64,000 nucleotides of DNA from Siccirubricoccus phaeus (GTDB lineage: Bacteria > Pseudomonadota > Alphaproteobacteria > Acetobacterales > Acetobacteraceae), in NCBI RefSeq assembly GCF_008360935.1, contig NZ_SRXO01000005.1, positions 314,545-378,544 on the forward strand, in the 5' to 3' direction. The translations under genes and the position numbers were made by a program. Of this stretch, positions 25,566-33,542 are shown one piece after another (the first letter of the stretch is position 1; each line of letters begins with the position of its first letter). The notes beneath the pieces were generated by a model. It saw only the letters and a list, made by a program, of their open reading frames with translations. It did not search any database and had not been told where the DNA came from.

Positions 25566-26077
25566 GCCGCCTCGAAGTTCCGGGCACGCTGCACATCCCG
25601 CTCGGCGTGCTGGTGGAGCGGCGGCCCGGCGTGACGCCATGGGCCGACTGGTCCTGGCGCGCGGTGGAGGTGCTGGAGGCGGTGCCCGAGCTGCCGCCCT
25701 GGACCCTGCTGCGGGAGGAGGCGGGGCGGAGCCTCTTCTTCGCCGGGATGGCGGCGCTGATGCTCTGCCCGACCGATACGCCGAACTACCTGGACAATCT
25801 CGGCGCCGCGACGCCGAGCCTCTGGGTGGTGCTGCGCCCGGTGGCGGCGGCGCCGGGCTATGCGCTGCACGCCGTGACGGTGGATACCGGCGAGGCGCAT
25901 CTCTACGCCGATGCCGGCCAGGATCTGCTGGAGGCCCTGCCGATGCCGCCCGGCTTGCGGGCGCTGCTGGCGGGCTTCGTGGCGCAGCACCATGTGGAAC
26001 GCAGCTTCCACAAGCGAAGGCGTGACCGGGCGGACCCCGAGGCGCTGGGCCGCCGTCGCCCGGGAGGCGAGGGATGA
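25562..26077 (+). CDS. DUF3305-domain protein
   Basis: This 171-residue protein matches the DUF3305 pattern: VLVERRPGVTPWADWSWRAV, a TPNYLDNLGAATPSLWVVLRP core, and a C-terminal region with QHHVERSFHKRRRDRADP. It overlaps the DUF6352-like gene by ATGA. The family is known mainly from its place in formate dehydrogenase operons. The last eight codons (RRRPGGEG) are echoed twice in the following 170 bp, which suggests local duplication at the junction with DUF3306. Confidence 0.75.
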   Translation: MSRLEVPGTLHIPLGVLVERRPGVTPWADWSWRAVEVLEAVPELPPWTLLREEAGRSLFFAGMAALMLCPTDTPNYLDNLGAATPSLWVVLRPVAAAPGYALHAVTVDTGEAHLYADAGQDLLEALPMPPGLRALLAGFVAQHHVERSFHKRRRDRADPEALGRRRPGGEG

Positions 26078-26244
26078 GCGGGGCGGAAGCCGGGCGGCGT
26101 TCGGGCTGCCATCGCCCGGGAGGCGAGGGACAGGAGGCGAGGGATGAGTGAAGGACGCGTCCTCCCCAGGCCCCGTCTCGCGCCCGGCCGCCAGGGGGGC
26201 CAGCGCCGTGAGGCATGCGGCCGCCATCGTCGCGGGGGCGAGGG
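26078..26244 (+). repeat. Repeated stop/start junction between DUF3305 and DUF3306 genes
   Basis: The CGCCCGGGAGGCGAGGGATGAG junction at the DUF3305 stop is followed by two degenerate copies, at about 26112-26147 and 26226-26250. Each carries a ribosome-site-like GGAGGCGAGG and an ATGAG or GTGAG. Two resulting frames of 25 and 34 codons look like duplication debris, not genes. Confidence 0.6.
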
Positions 26245-27264
26245 GTGAGCGAGGACGGCTTCCTCGCCCGCTGGTCCCGCCGCAAGCGCGCGGCGCGGCA
26301 GGAGGCGCCGCTGCCGGAGCCGGACTCTGCTACCGCCGCCGCGGCACCGCCTGCCGCGGCACCCGCCGCCGCGCCGCCCCCGGCCGGATCGCCGCCGCCC
26401 GAGCCGCTTTTCGACCCCGCCAGCCTGCCGCCATTGGAGAGCCTGACGGCGGAGAGCGATATCGCCCCCTTCCTTCGTGCCGGCGTGCCGCAGGCTCTGC
26501 GCCAGGCGGCGTTGCGGCGGATCTGGACCCTGGACCCGGTGATCCGCGACTTCGTCGGCCCGGCGGATTACGCCTGGGATTTCAACGCGCCCGAGGGGGT
26601 GCCGGGCTTCGCCCTGGAACTCGGCGGGGATGTGAAGCGGCTGCTGGCCCAGGCGACCGGGCTGGTGGAGGAGGAGGAAGCGCCGACCCCGGCGGCGGCG
26701 CCCGGCGCGGCGCTCCCGGAGGGCGACGGCCCGGCGGCGGCTGGCGGGTGTCCCCCCGCGGTGCCGGGTCAACCCCCCGATGCGACGTCCGACGCGGCGT
26801 TCCCGAAGGGGGACAGCCCGGCGGCGGCCGGCGCGTGTCCTCCCGTAGTGCCAGGCCAACCCCTCGATGCGGCGCCCGACGCGGCGCTTCCGGAAGGGGA
26901 CGGCCCGGCGGCGGCTGGCGCGTGTCCTCCTGCGGTGCCGGGCCAACCCCCCGATGCGACGTCCGACGCGGCGTTCCCGAAGGGGGACAGCCCGGCGGCG
27001 GCCGGCGCGTGTCCCCCCGCCGTGCCGGGCCTGCCCCACGACGCGGCAGCGGCACCAGCCGACGGGGCTGATGAGGGTGGCACACCGGCAGCGACCGCGC
27101 CAGGACCATTCCCTGGGGTCGCGGCGGCACCGGCCGTCACCCCCGCCGCGCTCCGCCTCTCCGCCCCGGGCGAAGCGGCGCCCGCCACGCCTCCGCCTCC
27201 GCCCCCGGCCGGGCCCGCCCCCGCCTCGCCCCGTCGCCGGCATGGCGGGGCGCGGCCGGGCTAG
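26245..27264 (+). CDS. DUF3306-domain protein with tandem-repeat tail
   Basis: This 339-residue protein has a DUF3306-like front half: SEDGFLARWSRRKRAAR at the start, then DPASLPPLESLTAESDIAPFL, LRQAALRRIWTLDPVIRDF and YAWDFNAPEGVPGF. The second half is disordered. It holds four 29-residue units, codons 26710-27057, alternating between an ALPEGDGPAAAG and an AFPKGDSPAAAG type. The start is a GTG after a GGGGCGAGGG stretch. The front half alone is close to the usual family length, so the repeats look like an insertion. The function is unknown; it is part of the formate dehydrogenase gene series. Confidence 0.7.
   Translation: MSEDGFLARWSRRKRAARQEAPLPEPDSATAAAAPPAAAPAAAPPPAGSPPPEPLFDPASLPPLESLTAESDIAPFLRAGVPQALRQAALRRIWTLDPVIRDFVGPADYAWDFNAPEGVPGFALELGGDVKRLLAQATGLVEEEEAPTPAAAPGAALPEGDGPAAAGGCPPAVPGQPPDATSDAAFPKGDSPAAAGACPPVVPGQPLDAAPDAALPEGDGPAAAGACPPAVPGQPPDATSDAAFPKGDSPAAAGACPPAVPGLPHDAAAAPADGADEGGTPAATAPGPFPGVAAAPAVTPAALRLSAPGEAAPATPPPPPPAGPAPASPRRRHGGARPG
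26710..27057 (+). repeat. In-frame 87-bp tandem repeats (4 units)
   Basis: Units begin at 26710, 26797, 26884 and 26971. Units 1 and 3, and units 2 and 4, are most alike, so a 174-bp pair was probably duplicated. The repeats keep the DUF3306 reading frame. Confidence 0.85.
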
Positions 27265-27388
27265 GGCCGCTGCCTTGCAATTCCAAAAGCTTCCCCAAGC
27301 TAGCCCTTGCGGAACAGCCTCTCCCCCTGTCAGATGAGGCACAGAAAGTGGACCGGCTGTTAGCATTGTCGCGAGAGCGGGAGCGGGC
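27265..27388 (+). promoter_or_regulatory. Probable promoter region before torD-fdh genes
   Basis: This 124-bp gap is less GC-rich than its surroundings and precedes the chaperone and dehydrogenase genes. It is the only sizeable break in the series after the minisatellite spacer. No consensus box could be assigned. Confidence 0.3.
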
Positions 27389-27982
27389 GTGAGCAAGGCG
27401 GAAACCGAGCATCCGGATGCCGTGGAGGCGGAACGGGCGCGGCTTTTCGCCCTGCTGGGGCGGCTGCTCTCGGCGGCGCCGGATGCGGCGCTGCTGACCG
27501 GCCTTGCCAGGCTGCGCGGGGATGCCGGCCCGCTCGGCGCCGCCCTCGGCCGGCTGGCCGAAGCCGCTTCCGCTGCCCGGCCGGCGGCGGTGGAGCGGGA
27601 GTATTTCGCCCTCTTCATCGGCGTCGGGCGGGGGGAGCTGCAGCCCTACGCCTCCTACTACCTCACCGGCTTCCTGCATGAACGGCCGCTGGCGGAGCTG
27701 CGGGCCAGCCTCGCCCGGCTCGGCATCGCCCGCGCCCCGGGCGTGCCGGAGCCGGAGGACCATCTGGCCTTTCTCTGCGAGGCCTATGCCGGGCTGCTGC
27801 AAGCCCGCTTCGGCCGGCAAGAGGACGCGCCGGGCTTCTTCCATCGCCATCTCCGCCCCTGGGCCGGCCGCTGCTTCGCCGATCTGGAAGGGGCGGAGGC
27901 GGCTTCCTTCTATCGCGCGGTCGGCCGCCTTGGCCGCATTGCCGTCGAGATCGAGCAGGCCGCCCTGGAGCTGCCCGCATGA
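27389..27982 (+). CDS. TorD/DmsD-family molecular chaperone
   Basis: This 197-residue all-helical protein has the TorD-family core EREYFALFIGVGRGELQPYASYYLTGFL and EDHLAFLCEAYAGLL. These chaperones bind Tat signal peptides of molybdoenzymes, check cofactor insertion and prevent early export. The start is a GTG. It lies just before the small Tat protein and the formate dehydrogenase alpha subunit, both of which have twin-arginine signals and are its likely clients. Confidence 0.88.
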   Translation: MSKAETEHPDAVEAERARLFALLGRLLSAAPDAALLTGLARLRGDAGPLGAALGRLAEAASAARPAAVEREYFALFIGVGRGELQPYASYYLTGFLHERPLAELRASLARLGIARAPGVPEPEDHLAFLCEAYAGLLQARFGRQEDAPGFFHRHLRPWAGRCFADLEGAEAASFYRAVGRLGRIAVEIEQAALELPA

Positions 27983-28001
27983 CCAGCAAGGACTCGCCGT
28001 C

Positions 28002-28220
28002 ATGAACAAGACCAGCCCGGAACGCCGCGGTTTCCTCCGCGCCCTTGGCCTCGGCACCGCGGCGGCGGCCGCGGCCGGGGAGGCGGCGGCGCAGCGCGCG
28101 GATGCCGTGCCCGCCGGCCAGGCGCGGAAGGAGAACGCCGCGGACCGCGTGGCGGCGCGCTACCGCGAAAACGCCGCCGACGTGCAGGCCTTCTACCGCA
28201 CCAACCGCTACGAGTACTGA
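28002..28220 (+). CDS. Small twin-arginine signal protein of formate dehydrogenase operon
   Basis: This 72-residue protein has a Tat-type leader, ERRGFLRALGLGTAA, followed by an Ala-rich segment and a charged, Tyr-containing tail (RYRENAADVQAFYRTNRYEY). Such short Tat proteins are routinely encoded just before the alpha subunit of this formate dehydrogenase type. They may be small structural or assembly factors. AAGGA lies upstream of the ATG, and the alpha gene starts 10 bp after the stop. Confidence 0.82.
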   Translation: MNKTSPERRGFLRALGLGTAAAAAAGEAAAQRADAVPAGQARKENAADRVAARYRENAADVQAFYRTNRYEY

Positions 28221-28230
28221 GGGGCGCGCC

Positions 28231-31173
28231 ATGCTGATCAAGCGTTCGGACGGGAAGGCGGCGAAGCAGCGCCTCGCCTCGGCCTATGCGGGGCTGTCCG
28301 GCGGCGGGCTGGACCGCCGCGGCTTCCTGCGCCAGGCGGGGCTGGGCGGCGCCGGGCTCGCCGCGCTCGGCACGCTGGGCGCCGGCCGCGCCCGGGCGGC
28401 GGAAGGCTCGATGGGCGTGCTGGACCACGGCCAGCCGGTGCAGCGGGTGAAGAATGTCTGCACCCATTGCTCGGTCGGCTGCACCGTCACCGCCGAGGTG
28501 CAGAACGGCGTCTGGGTCGGCCAGGAACCCTCCTGGGACAGCCCGATCAACCGCGGCACCCATTGCGCTAAGGGCGCTTCCGTGCGGGAGCTGGTGAGCG
28601 GCGACCGCCGGCTGAAAGTCCCGCTGAAGCTGGTCGGCGGGCAGTGGCAGCGCCTCTCCTGGGACCAGGCGATCGAGGAGATCGGCGCCAAGCTGCTCGA
28701 AGTCCGGGAGAAGGCGGGGCCGGACAGCGTCTTCTGGCTGGGCAGCGCCAAATTCACCAATGAGGCGGCCTATCTCTTCCGCAAATTCGGCGCCTTCTGG
28801 GGCACCAATTCAGTCGATCACCAGGCCCGCATCTGCCACTCCACCACCGTCGCCGGCGTCGCCAACACCTGGGGCTACGGCGCCCAGACCAACAGCTACA
28901 ACGACATCCGCAACGCCCGCACCATGATCATCATGGGCGGCAACCCGGCGGAGGCGCATCCGATCTCCCTGCAGCATGTTCTCTCCGGCAAGGAGATCAA
29001 CCGTGCCAACCTCGTCGTCATCGACCCGCGCTACACCCGCACGGCCGCGCATGCGACGGAGTATGTGCGGCTGCGGCCCGGCACCGACATCCCGCTGATC
29101 TGGGGCATGCTCTGGCACATCTTCCAGAATGGCTGGGAGGACAAGGAGTTCATCCGCCAGCGCGTCTACGGCATGGAGGAGATCCGCGCCGAGGTCGCGA
29201 AATGGACACCGGAGGAGGTGCAGCGGGTCACCGGCGTGCCGGGCGAGCAGTTGAAGCGCGTGGCGCAGATGTTCGCGACGCAGAAGCCCGCCACCCTGAT
29301 CTGGTGCATGGGCGCCACGCAGAAGACCGTCGGCACCGCCAATGTGCGGGCCTATTCGGTGCTGCTGCTGGCCACCGGCAATGTCGGCAGCGCCGGCACC
29401 GGCGCGAACATCTTCCGCGGCCACACCAACGTCCAGGGCGCGACCGATCTCGGTCTCGATGTCACCACCCTGCCGGGCTATTACGGGCTGGACGAGAATG
29501 CCTGGCGGCATTTCGCCCGGGTCTGGGAAGTGGAGTACGAGTGGCTGCTCGGCCGCTTCGGCAGCAAGGCGCTGATGGAGACGCCGGGCATCCCGACCAC
29601 CCGCTGGTTCGACGCCACGCTGATGCCGGGCGAGCTGGAGAAGACCGCCGCCGATGGCGAGGCCTATGTGCAGCAGCCGCACAGCCTGAAGGCCATGGTG
29701 GTGTTCGGCCATGGCGGCAACACCGTCACCCGCATGCCGGAATCGGTGAAGGGGCTGGAGAAGCTGGAGCTGCTGGTGGTGGCGGATCCGCACCCGACCA
29801 CCTTCAGCCAGCTTTCCGCCCGCAAGGACGGCACCTACCTGCTGCCGATCTGCACCAGCTTCGAGATGGAGGGCACCCGCACCGCTTCCAACCGCTCGCT
29901 GCAATGGGGCTTCAAGATCGTCGAGCCGATCTTCGAGAGCAAGAACGACTACGACGCCATGTACCTGCTGGCGCAGCGGCTCGGCTTCGCCGAGCCGATG
30001 TTCCGCCGCATCGGGGTGACGCAGGGGCCGAAGGGCCCCTCGGTCTCCGCCGAGGACATCCTGCGGGAGATGAATCGCGGCCTCTGGAGCATCGGCTATA
30101 CCGGGCAATCGCCGGAACGGTTGAAGCTGCACATGGAACACCAGGACAAATTCGACCTGGTGACCCTGCGCGGGCGGGAGGGCACGCCCGTCGCGCATGA
30201 CTATTACGGCCTGCCCTGGCCCTGCTGGGGCACGCCGGAGATCAAACACCCCGGCAGCGCCATCCTCTACAACACCCATCTGCATGTGAAGGATGGCGGC
30301 GGCACCTTCCGCGCCCGCTTCGGCGTGGAGCGCAACGGCCAGACGCTGCTGGCCGAGGGGAGCTGGTCCAAGGACTCGGAGATCGAGGACGGCTACCCGG
30401 AATTCACCGTCGCCATGCTGAAGCGGCTCGGCTGGTACGACGACCTGACGGCGGCGGAAAAGGCCAGCCTGGAGCGGCATTTCGGCGCCAATATCGACCG
30501 CGCCGCCTGGTCCACCGATCTCTCGGGCGGCATCATCCGGGTGGCGCTGGAGCATGGCTGCTCGCCCTTCGGCAATGCCAAGGCGCGGGCGGTGGCCTGG
30601 AACCTGCCGGACCCGGTGCCGGTGCACCGCGAGCCGATCTACACCGCGCGGCCGGACCTGATTGCCAAGTACCCGACACTGCCGGACCGCCGCGGCTTCC
30701 GCATGCCGCATCTCGGCGTGAGCGTGCAGAACCGCAGCACCACGGTGGCGAAGGATTTCCCCATCGTCCTCACCTCCGGCCGGCTCGTCGAGTATGAGGG
30801 CGGCGGCGAGGAGACGCGCTCCAACCGCTGGCTCGCCGAGCTGCAGCAGGACATGTTCGTCGAGGTGAATCCGGCCGATGCGGCGGAGCGTGGCGTGCGC
30901 GACGGCGGCTGGGTCTGGGTCTACGGACCGGAGAGCAACAGCCGCGTGAAGGTGAAGGCGCTGGTGACCGAGCGGGTCGGCAAGGGTGTCGCCTTCATGC
31001 CCTTCCACTTCGGCGGCTTCTTCCAGGGCGAGGATCGCCGGCGCTTCTATCCGCCCGGCACCGATCCCATCGTGCTCGGCGAGAGCGTGAACACCGTGAC
31101 CACCTATGGCTACGACCCGGTGACCTTCATGCAGGAAACCAAGGTCACCCTCTGCCAGATCCGGAGCGCATAA
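28231..31173 (+). CDS. fdhA: Formate dehydrogenase, catalytic alpha subunit (Mo/W-bis-MGD)
   Basis: This 980-residue molybdoenzyme has a twin-arginine leader (DRRGFLRQAGLGGAG), so it should be exported folded to the periplasm. Cys77, Cys80, Cys84 and Cys112 bind the 4Fe-4S cluster. The metal ligand is Cys202 in ARICHSTTVAG, where some homologues use selenocysteine. HSTTVAG supplies the neighbouring active-site histidine. The C-terminal MGD-binding domain includes LTSGRLVEYEGGGEETRSN. It oxidises formate to CO2 and passes electrons to the beta subunit. It is full length for the FdnG-like type. Confidence 0.95.
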   Translation: MLIKRSDGKAAKQRLASAYAGLSGGGLDRRGFLRQAGLGGAGLAALGTLGAGRARAAEGSMGVLDHGQPVQRVKNVCTHCSVGCTVTAEVQNGVWVGQEPSWDSPINRGTHCAKGASVRELVSGDRRLKVPLKLVGGQWQRLSWDQAIEEIGAKLLEVREKAGPDSVFWLGSAKFTNEAAYLFRKFGAFWGTNSVDHQARICHSTTVAGVANTWGYGAQTNSYNDIRNARTMIIMGGNPAEAHPISLQHVLSGKEINRANLVVIDPRYTRTAAHATEYVRLRPGTDIPLIWGMLWHIFQNGWEDKEFIRQRVYGMEEIRAEVAKWTPEEVQRVTGVPGEQLKRVAQMFATQKPATLIWCMGATQKTVGTANVRAYSVLLLATGNVGSAGTGANIFRGHTNVQGATDLGLDVTTLPGYYGLDENAWRHFARVWEVEYEWLLGRFGSKALMETPGIPTTRWFDATLMPGELEKTAADGEAYVQQPHSLKAMVVFGHGGNTVTRMPESVKGLEKLELLVVADPHPTTFSQLSARKDGTYLLPICTSFEMEGTRTASNRSLQWGFKIVEPIFESKNDYDAMYLLAQRLGFAEPMFRRIGVTQGPKGPSVSAEDILREMNRGLWSIGYTGQSPERLKLHMEHQDKFDLVTLRGREGTPVAHDYYGLPWPCWGTPEIKHPGSAILYNTHLHVKDGGGTFRARFGVERNGQTLLAEGSWSKDSEIEDGYPEFTVAMLKRLGWYDDLTAAEKASLERHFGANIDRAAWSTDLSGGIIRVALEHGCSPFGNAKARAVAWNLPDPVPVHREPIYTARPDLIAKYPTLPDRRGFRMPHLGVSVQNRSTTVAKDFPIVLTSGRLVEYEGGGEETRSNRWLAELQQDMFVEVNPADAAERGVRDGGWVWVYGPESNSRVKVKALVTERVGKGVAFMPFHFGGFFQGEDRRRFYPPGTDPIVLGESVNTVTTYGYDPVTFMQETKVTLCQIRSA

Positions 31174-31175
31174 TC

Positions 31176-31772
31176 ATGGCGCGGATGAAGTTCCTGTGTG
31201 ACAGCGACCGCTGCATCGAATGCAACGCCTGCGTCACCGCCTGCAAGAACGAGCACGACGTGCCCTGGGGCATCAACCGCCGGCGCGTCGTCACGCTGAA
31301 TGACGGCAAGCCGGGGGAGCGCAGCATCTCCATGGCCTGCATGCATTGCACGGACGCGCCCTGCGCCGCGGTCTGCCCGGTGAGCTGCTTCTACACCACC
31401 GCCGATGCCATCGTGCTGCACGACAAGGATCTCTGCATCGGCTGCGGCTACTGCTTCTACGCCTGCCCCTTTGGCGCACCGCAATACCCGCGCGTCGGCA
31501 ATTTCGGCGGGCGCGGCAAGATGGACAAATGCACCTACTGCGCCGGCGGCCCGCAGCAGGACAACAGCCCGGCGGAATACATCCAGTACGGCGCCAACCG
31601 CATCGCCGAGGGCAAGCTGCCGCTCTGTGCCGAGATGTGCAGCACCAAGGCGCTGCTGGCCGGCGATGGCGAGATCATCGCCAGCATCTACAAGGAAAGG
31701 GTGCAGCGCCGCGGCTATGGCTCCGGCGCCTGGGGCTGGCGCACCGCCTATCGGGAGACGCTGCCGGCATGA
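31176..31772 (+). CDS. fdh3B: Formate dehydrogenase, iron-sulfur beta subunit
   Basis: This 198-residue ferredoxin-like subunit has four 4Fe-4S sites, begun by CIECNACVTACKNEH, CMHCTDAPCAAVCPV, CIGCGYCFYACPFGAP and CTYC...CAEMC. It carries electrons from the catalytic subunit to the membrane cytochrome. It lacks the long C-terminal membrane helix of E. coli FdnH, as is usual in the Fdh3B type. It starts 2 bp after the alpha stop and overlaps the gamma gene by ATGA, so all three are tightly coupled. Confidence 0.93.
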   Translation: MARMKFLCDSDRCIECNACVTACKNEHDVPWGINRRRVVTLNDGKPGERSISMACMHCTDAPCAAVCPVSCFYTTADAIVLHDKDLCIGCGYCFYACPFGAPQYPRVGNFGGRGKMDKCTYCAGGPQQDNSPAEYIQYGANRIAEGKLPLCAEMCSTKALLAGDGEIIASIYKERVQRRGYGSGAWGWRTAYRETLPA

Positions 31773-32962
31773 CCCGCGCGCTGCCCACCCACGCCCTGCT
31801 CGGGGCGGCGCTCGCCCTTTCGCTCCTGGCCGGCGGCGCCGCGGCGCAGCAGGCCGCCGGCCAACCCTCCGGCGCCGAGCCGGAAGTGCAGGCGCCGGTG
31901 CCGGAAGTCGGCCCCGGCCGCGGCCGGCTCGGCCCCGGCCAGGTGCCGCAGACGAATGAGCCGCACGCGCCCACCGGCATGCCCGCCGCGCCGCCGCCGG
32001 TGGCCGCCGCGCCCACGCCGGTGGCGCCGATCCCCGCGCCGCCGCCGCTCGGCGACCGCAACCAGGCCGACGCCGCCGAGCTGGAATTGCAGGCGGCGCT
32101 GCGCGGCGAGCGCATCGCCGGCCGCATCACCATCCCGAATGCGACGGCCGCCAACCTCATCCAGCCGGCGGGCCGGGAATGGCGCGAATTCCACAACCGC
32201 ATCCTCACCTGGGTGGGCGGCGTGGCCGTGCTCGGCATGCTGGCCGTGCTGGCCGGCTTCTTCCTCATCCGGGGCCGCATCCGACCGGAGGCCGGCATGT
32301 CCGGCCGCACCCTGCTCCGCTTCAACCTGCTGGAGCGGGCGAATCACTGGATGGTCGCCTCCTGCTTCATCGTGCTCGGCCTCTCGGGGCTCAACCTCAC
32401 CTTCGGCCGGCACCTGCTGCTGCCGCTGATCGGGCCGGAGGCCTTCACGGCGGTCAGCGCGGCGGGGAAGATCGCGCACAACTTCCTGGCCTTCCCCTTC
32501 ACCCTCGGCCTGGCGGTGATGTTCCTGCTCTGGGTCAGGGACAACATCCCGAACCGGCTCGACCTGGAATGGGTGAAGAAGGGCGGCGGCTTCATCGGCC
32601 GTGGCCATCCGCAGGCCAGGCGCTTCAATGCCGGGCAGAAGGGGATGTTCTGGATCACCATCCTCGGCGGCGGCCTCGTCGCCGCCTCCGGCTATGTGCT
32701 GGTCTTCCCCTTCACCGTCACCGACATCGCCGGCCAGCAGGCGGCGCATGTGGTGCATGGGCTGCTGGCCGTGCTGATGATCGCCGCCATCCTGGCGCAT
32801 ATCTATATCGGCTCCATCGGGATGGAGGGGGCGATCGACGCCATGACCACCGGCGAGGTGGACGAGAATTGGGCGAAGGAGCACCACGCGCTTTGGGTGG
32901 AGGAGGAGCAGGCGAAGGCGCGGGCGCCGGTGCCGGGCGCGAAGCCGGCGGGCGCCGGGTGA
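31769..32962 (+). CDS. Formate dehydrogenase, cytochrome b gamma subunit
   Basis: This 397-residue membrane protein begins with a signal-like helix and a Pro/Ala-rich periplasmic stretch (about residues 25-95). Four membrane helices follow, at roughly 148-168, 192-210, 240-260 and 290-345 in groups. Histidines that could bind haem b include ERANHWM, AGKIAHNFLAF, AAHVVHG and LAHIYIG. It anchors the complex and passes electrons to quinone. The longer frame upstream is a shadow of the beta gene; the ATGA start is used. Confidence 0.9.
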   Translation: MTRALPTHALLGAALALSLLAGGAAAQQAAGQPSGAEPEVQAPVPEVGPGRGRLGPGQVPQTNEPHAPTGMPAAPPPVAAAPTPVAPIPAPPPLGDRNQADAAELELQAALRGERIAGRITIPNATAANLIQPAGREWREFHNRILTWVGGVAVLGMLAVLAGFFLIRGRIRPEAGMSGRTLLRFNLLERANHWMVASCFIVLGLSGLNLTFGRHLLLPLIGPEAFTAVSAAGKIAHNFLAFPFTLGLAVMFLLWVRDNIPNRLDLEWVKKGGGFIGRGHPQARRFNAGQKGMFWITILGGGLVAASGYVLVFPFTVTDIAGQQAAHVVHGLLAVLMIAAILAHIYIGSIGMEGAIDAMTTGEVDENWAKEHHALWVEEEQAKARAPVPGAKPAGAG

Positions 32963-32969
32963 GGGCGGC

Positions 32970-33485
32970 GTGAAGCTCATCGGCCTCGCCGGCTGGAGCG
33001 GGGCCGGCAAGACGACCCTGCTGGCGAAGCTGATCCCCTGCCTCTCGCGGCGGGGGATCGGCGTGTCTACGCTGAAGCACGCGCATCACCGCTTCGACGT
33101 CGATACGCCGGGCAAGGATAGCTGGGTGCATCGGGAGGCGGGGGCGCGGCAGGTGCTGGTCTCCTCCGGCAACCGCTGGGCGCTGATGACCGAGCTGCGC
33201 GGCGCGCCGGAGCCGGAATTGCGGGAGCTGCTCGGGCATCTCGCGCCGGTCGACCTGGTGATCGTCGAGGGCTTCAAGCGCACCGGCCACCCGAAGATCG
33301 AAATCCACCGGGCGGCCAATGCCAAGCCCTGGCTGCATCCGGAGGACCCGGCGATCCGTGCCATCGCCGGCGATGTGCGGCCGCCCTTGGGCCTGCACCC
33401 GGCCCTCCCCTGGGCGCATCTCGACGATGTCGAGGCGATTGCCGACCTCGCCCTGGCGCATGCGGTGCCGATCGACGCCTGGTAG
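32970..33485 (+). CDS. mobB: Molybdopterin-guanine dinucleotide biosynthesis protein B
   Basis: This 171-residue P-loop protein has Walker A GWSGAGKTT at residues 8-16, STLKHAHHRFDVDTPGKDSW, and VDLVIVEGFKR with the downstream HPKIE. MobB is a GTP-binding helper of MobA in making the bis-MGD cofactor. It starts at GTG 7 bp after the gamma subunit stop. Its place at the end of the formate dehydrogenase genes fits, since the alpha subunit needs this cofactor. No mobA is visible in the window. Confidence 0.93.
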   Translation: MKLIGLAGWSGAGKTTLLAKLIPCLSRRGIGVSTLKHAHHRFDVDTPGKDSWVHREAGARQVLVSSGNRWALMTELRGAPEPELRELLGHLAPVDLVIVEGFKRTGHPKIEIHRAANAKPWLHPEDPAIRAIAGDVRPPLGLHPALPWAHLDDVEAIADLALAHAVPIDAW

Positions 33486-33542
33486 GGCGGGGCGGCGACG
33501 GAGGCCGTTCAGGCCCGGCGGCAATCCGCTATAGACTGCCTC

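Noticed and set aside
26144..26247. A 34-codon gene between DUF3305 and DUF3306
   Set aside because: It is Arg/Gly-rich, ends in a copy of the DUF3305 C-terminus, and is best explained as junction duplication.
26710..27057. CRISPR array in the DUF3306 region
   Set aside because: The 87-bp units repeat completely without unique spacers and are coding.
28834..28836. Selenocysteine codon in the formate dehydrogenase active site
   Set aside because: The codon is TGC, so the metal ligand is cysteine; there is no TGA there.
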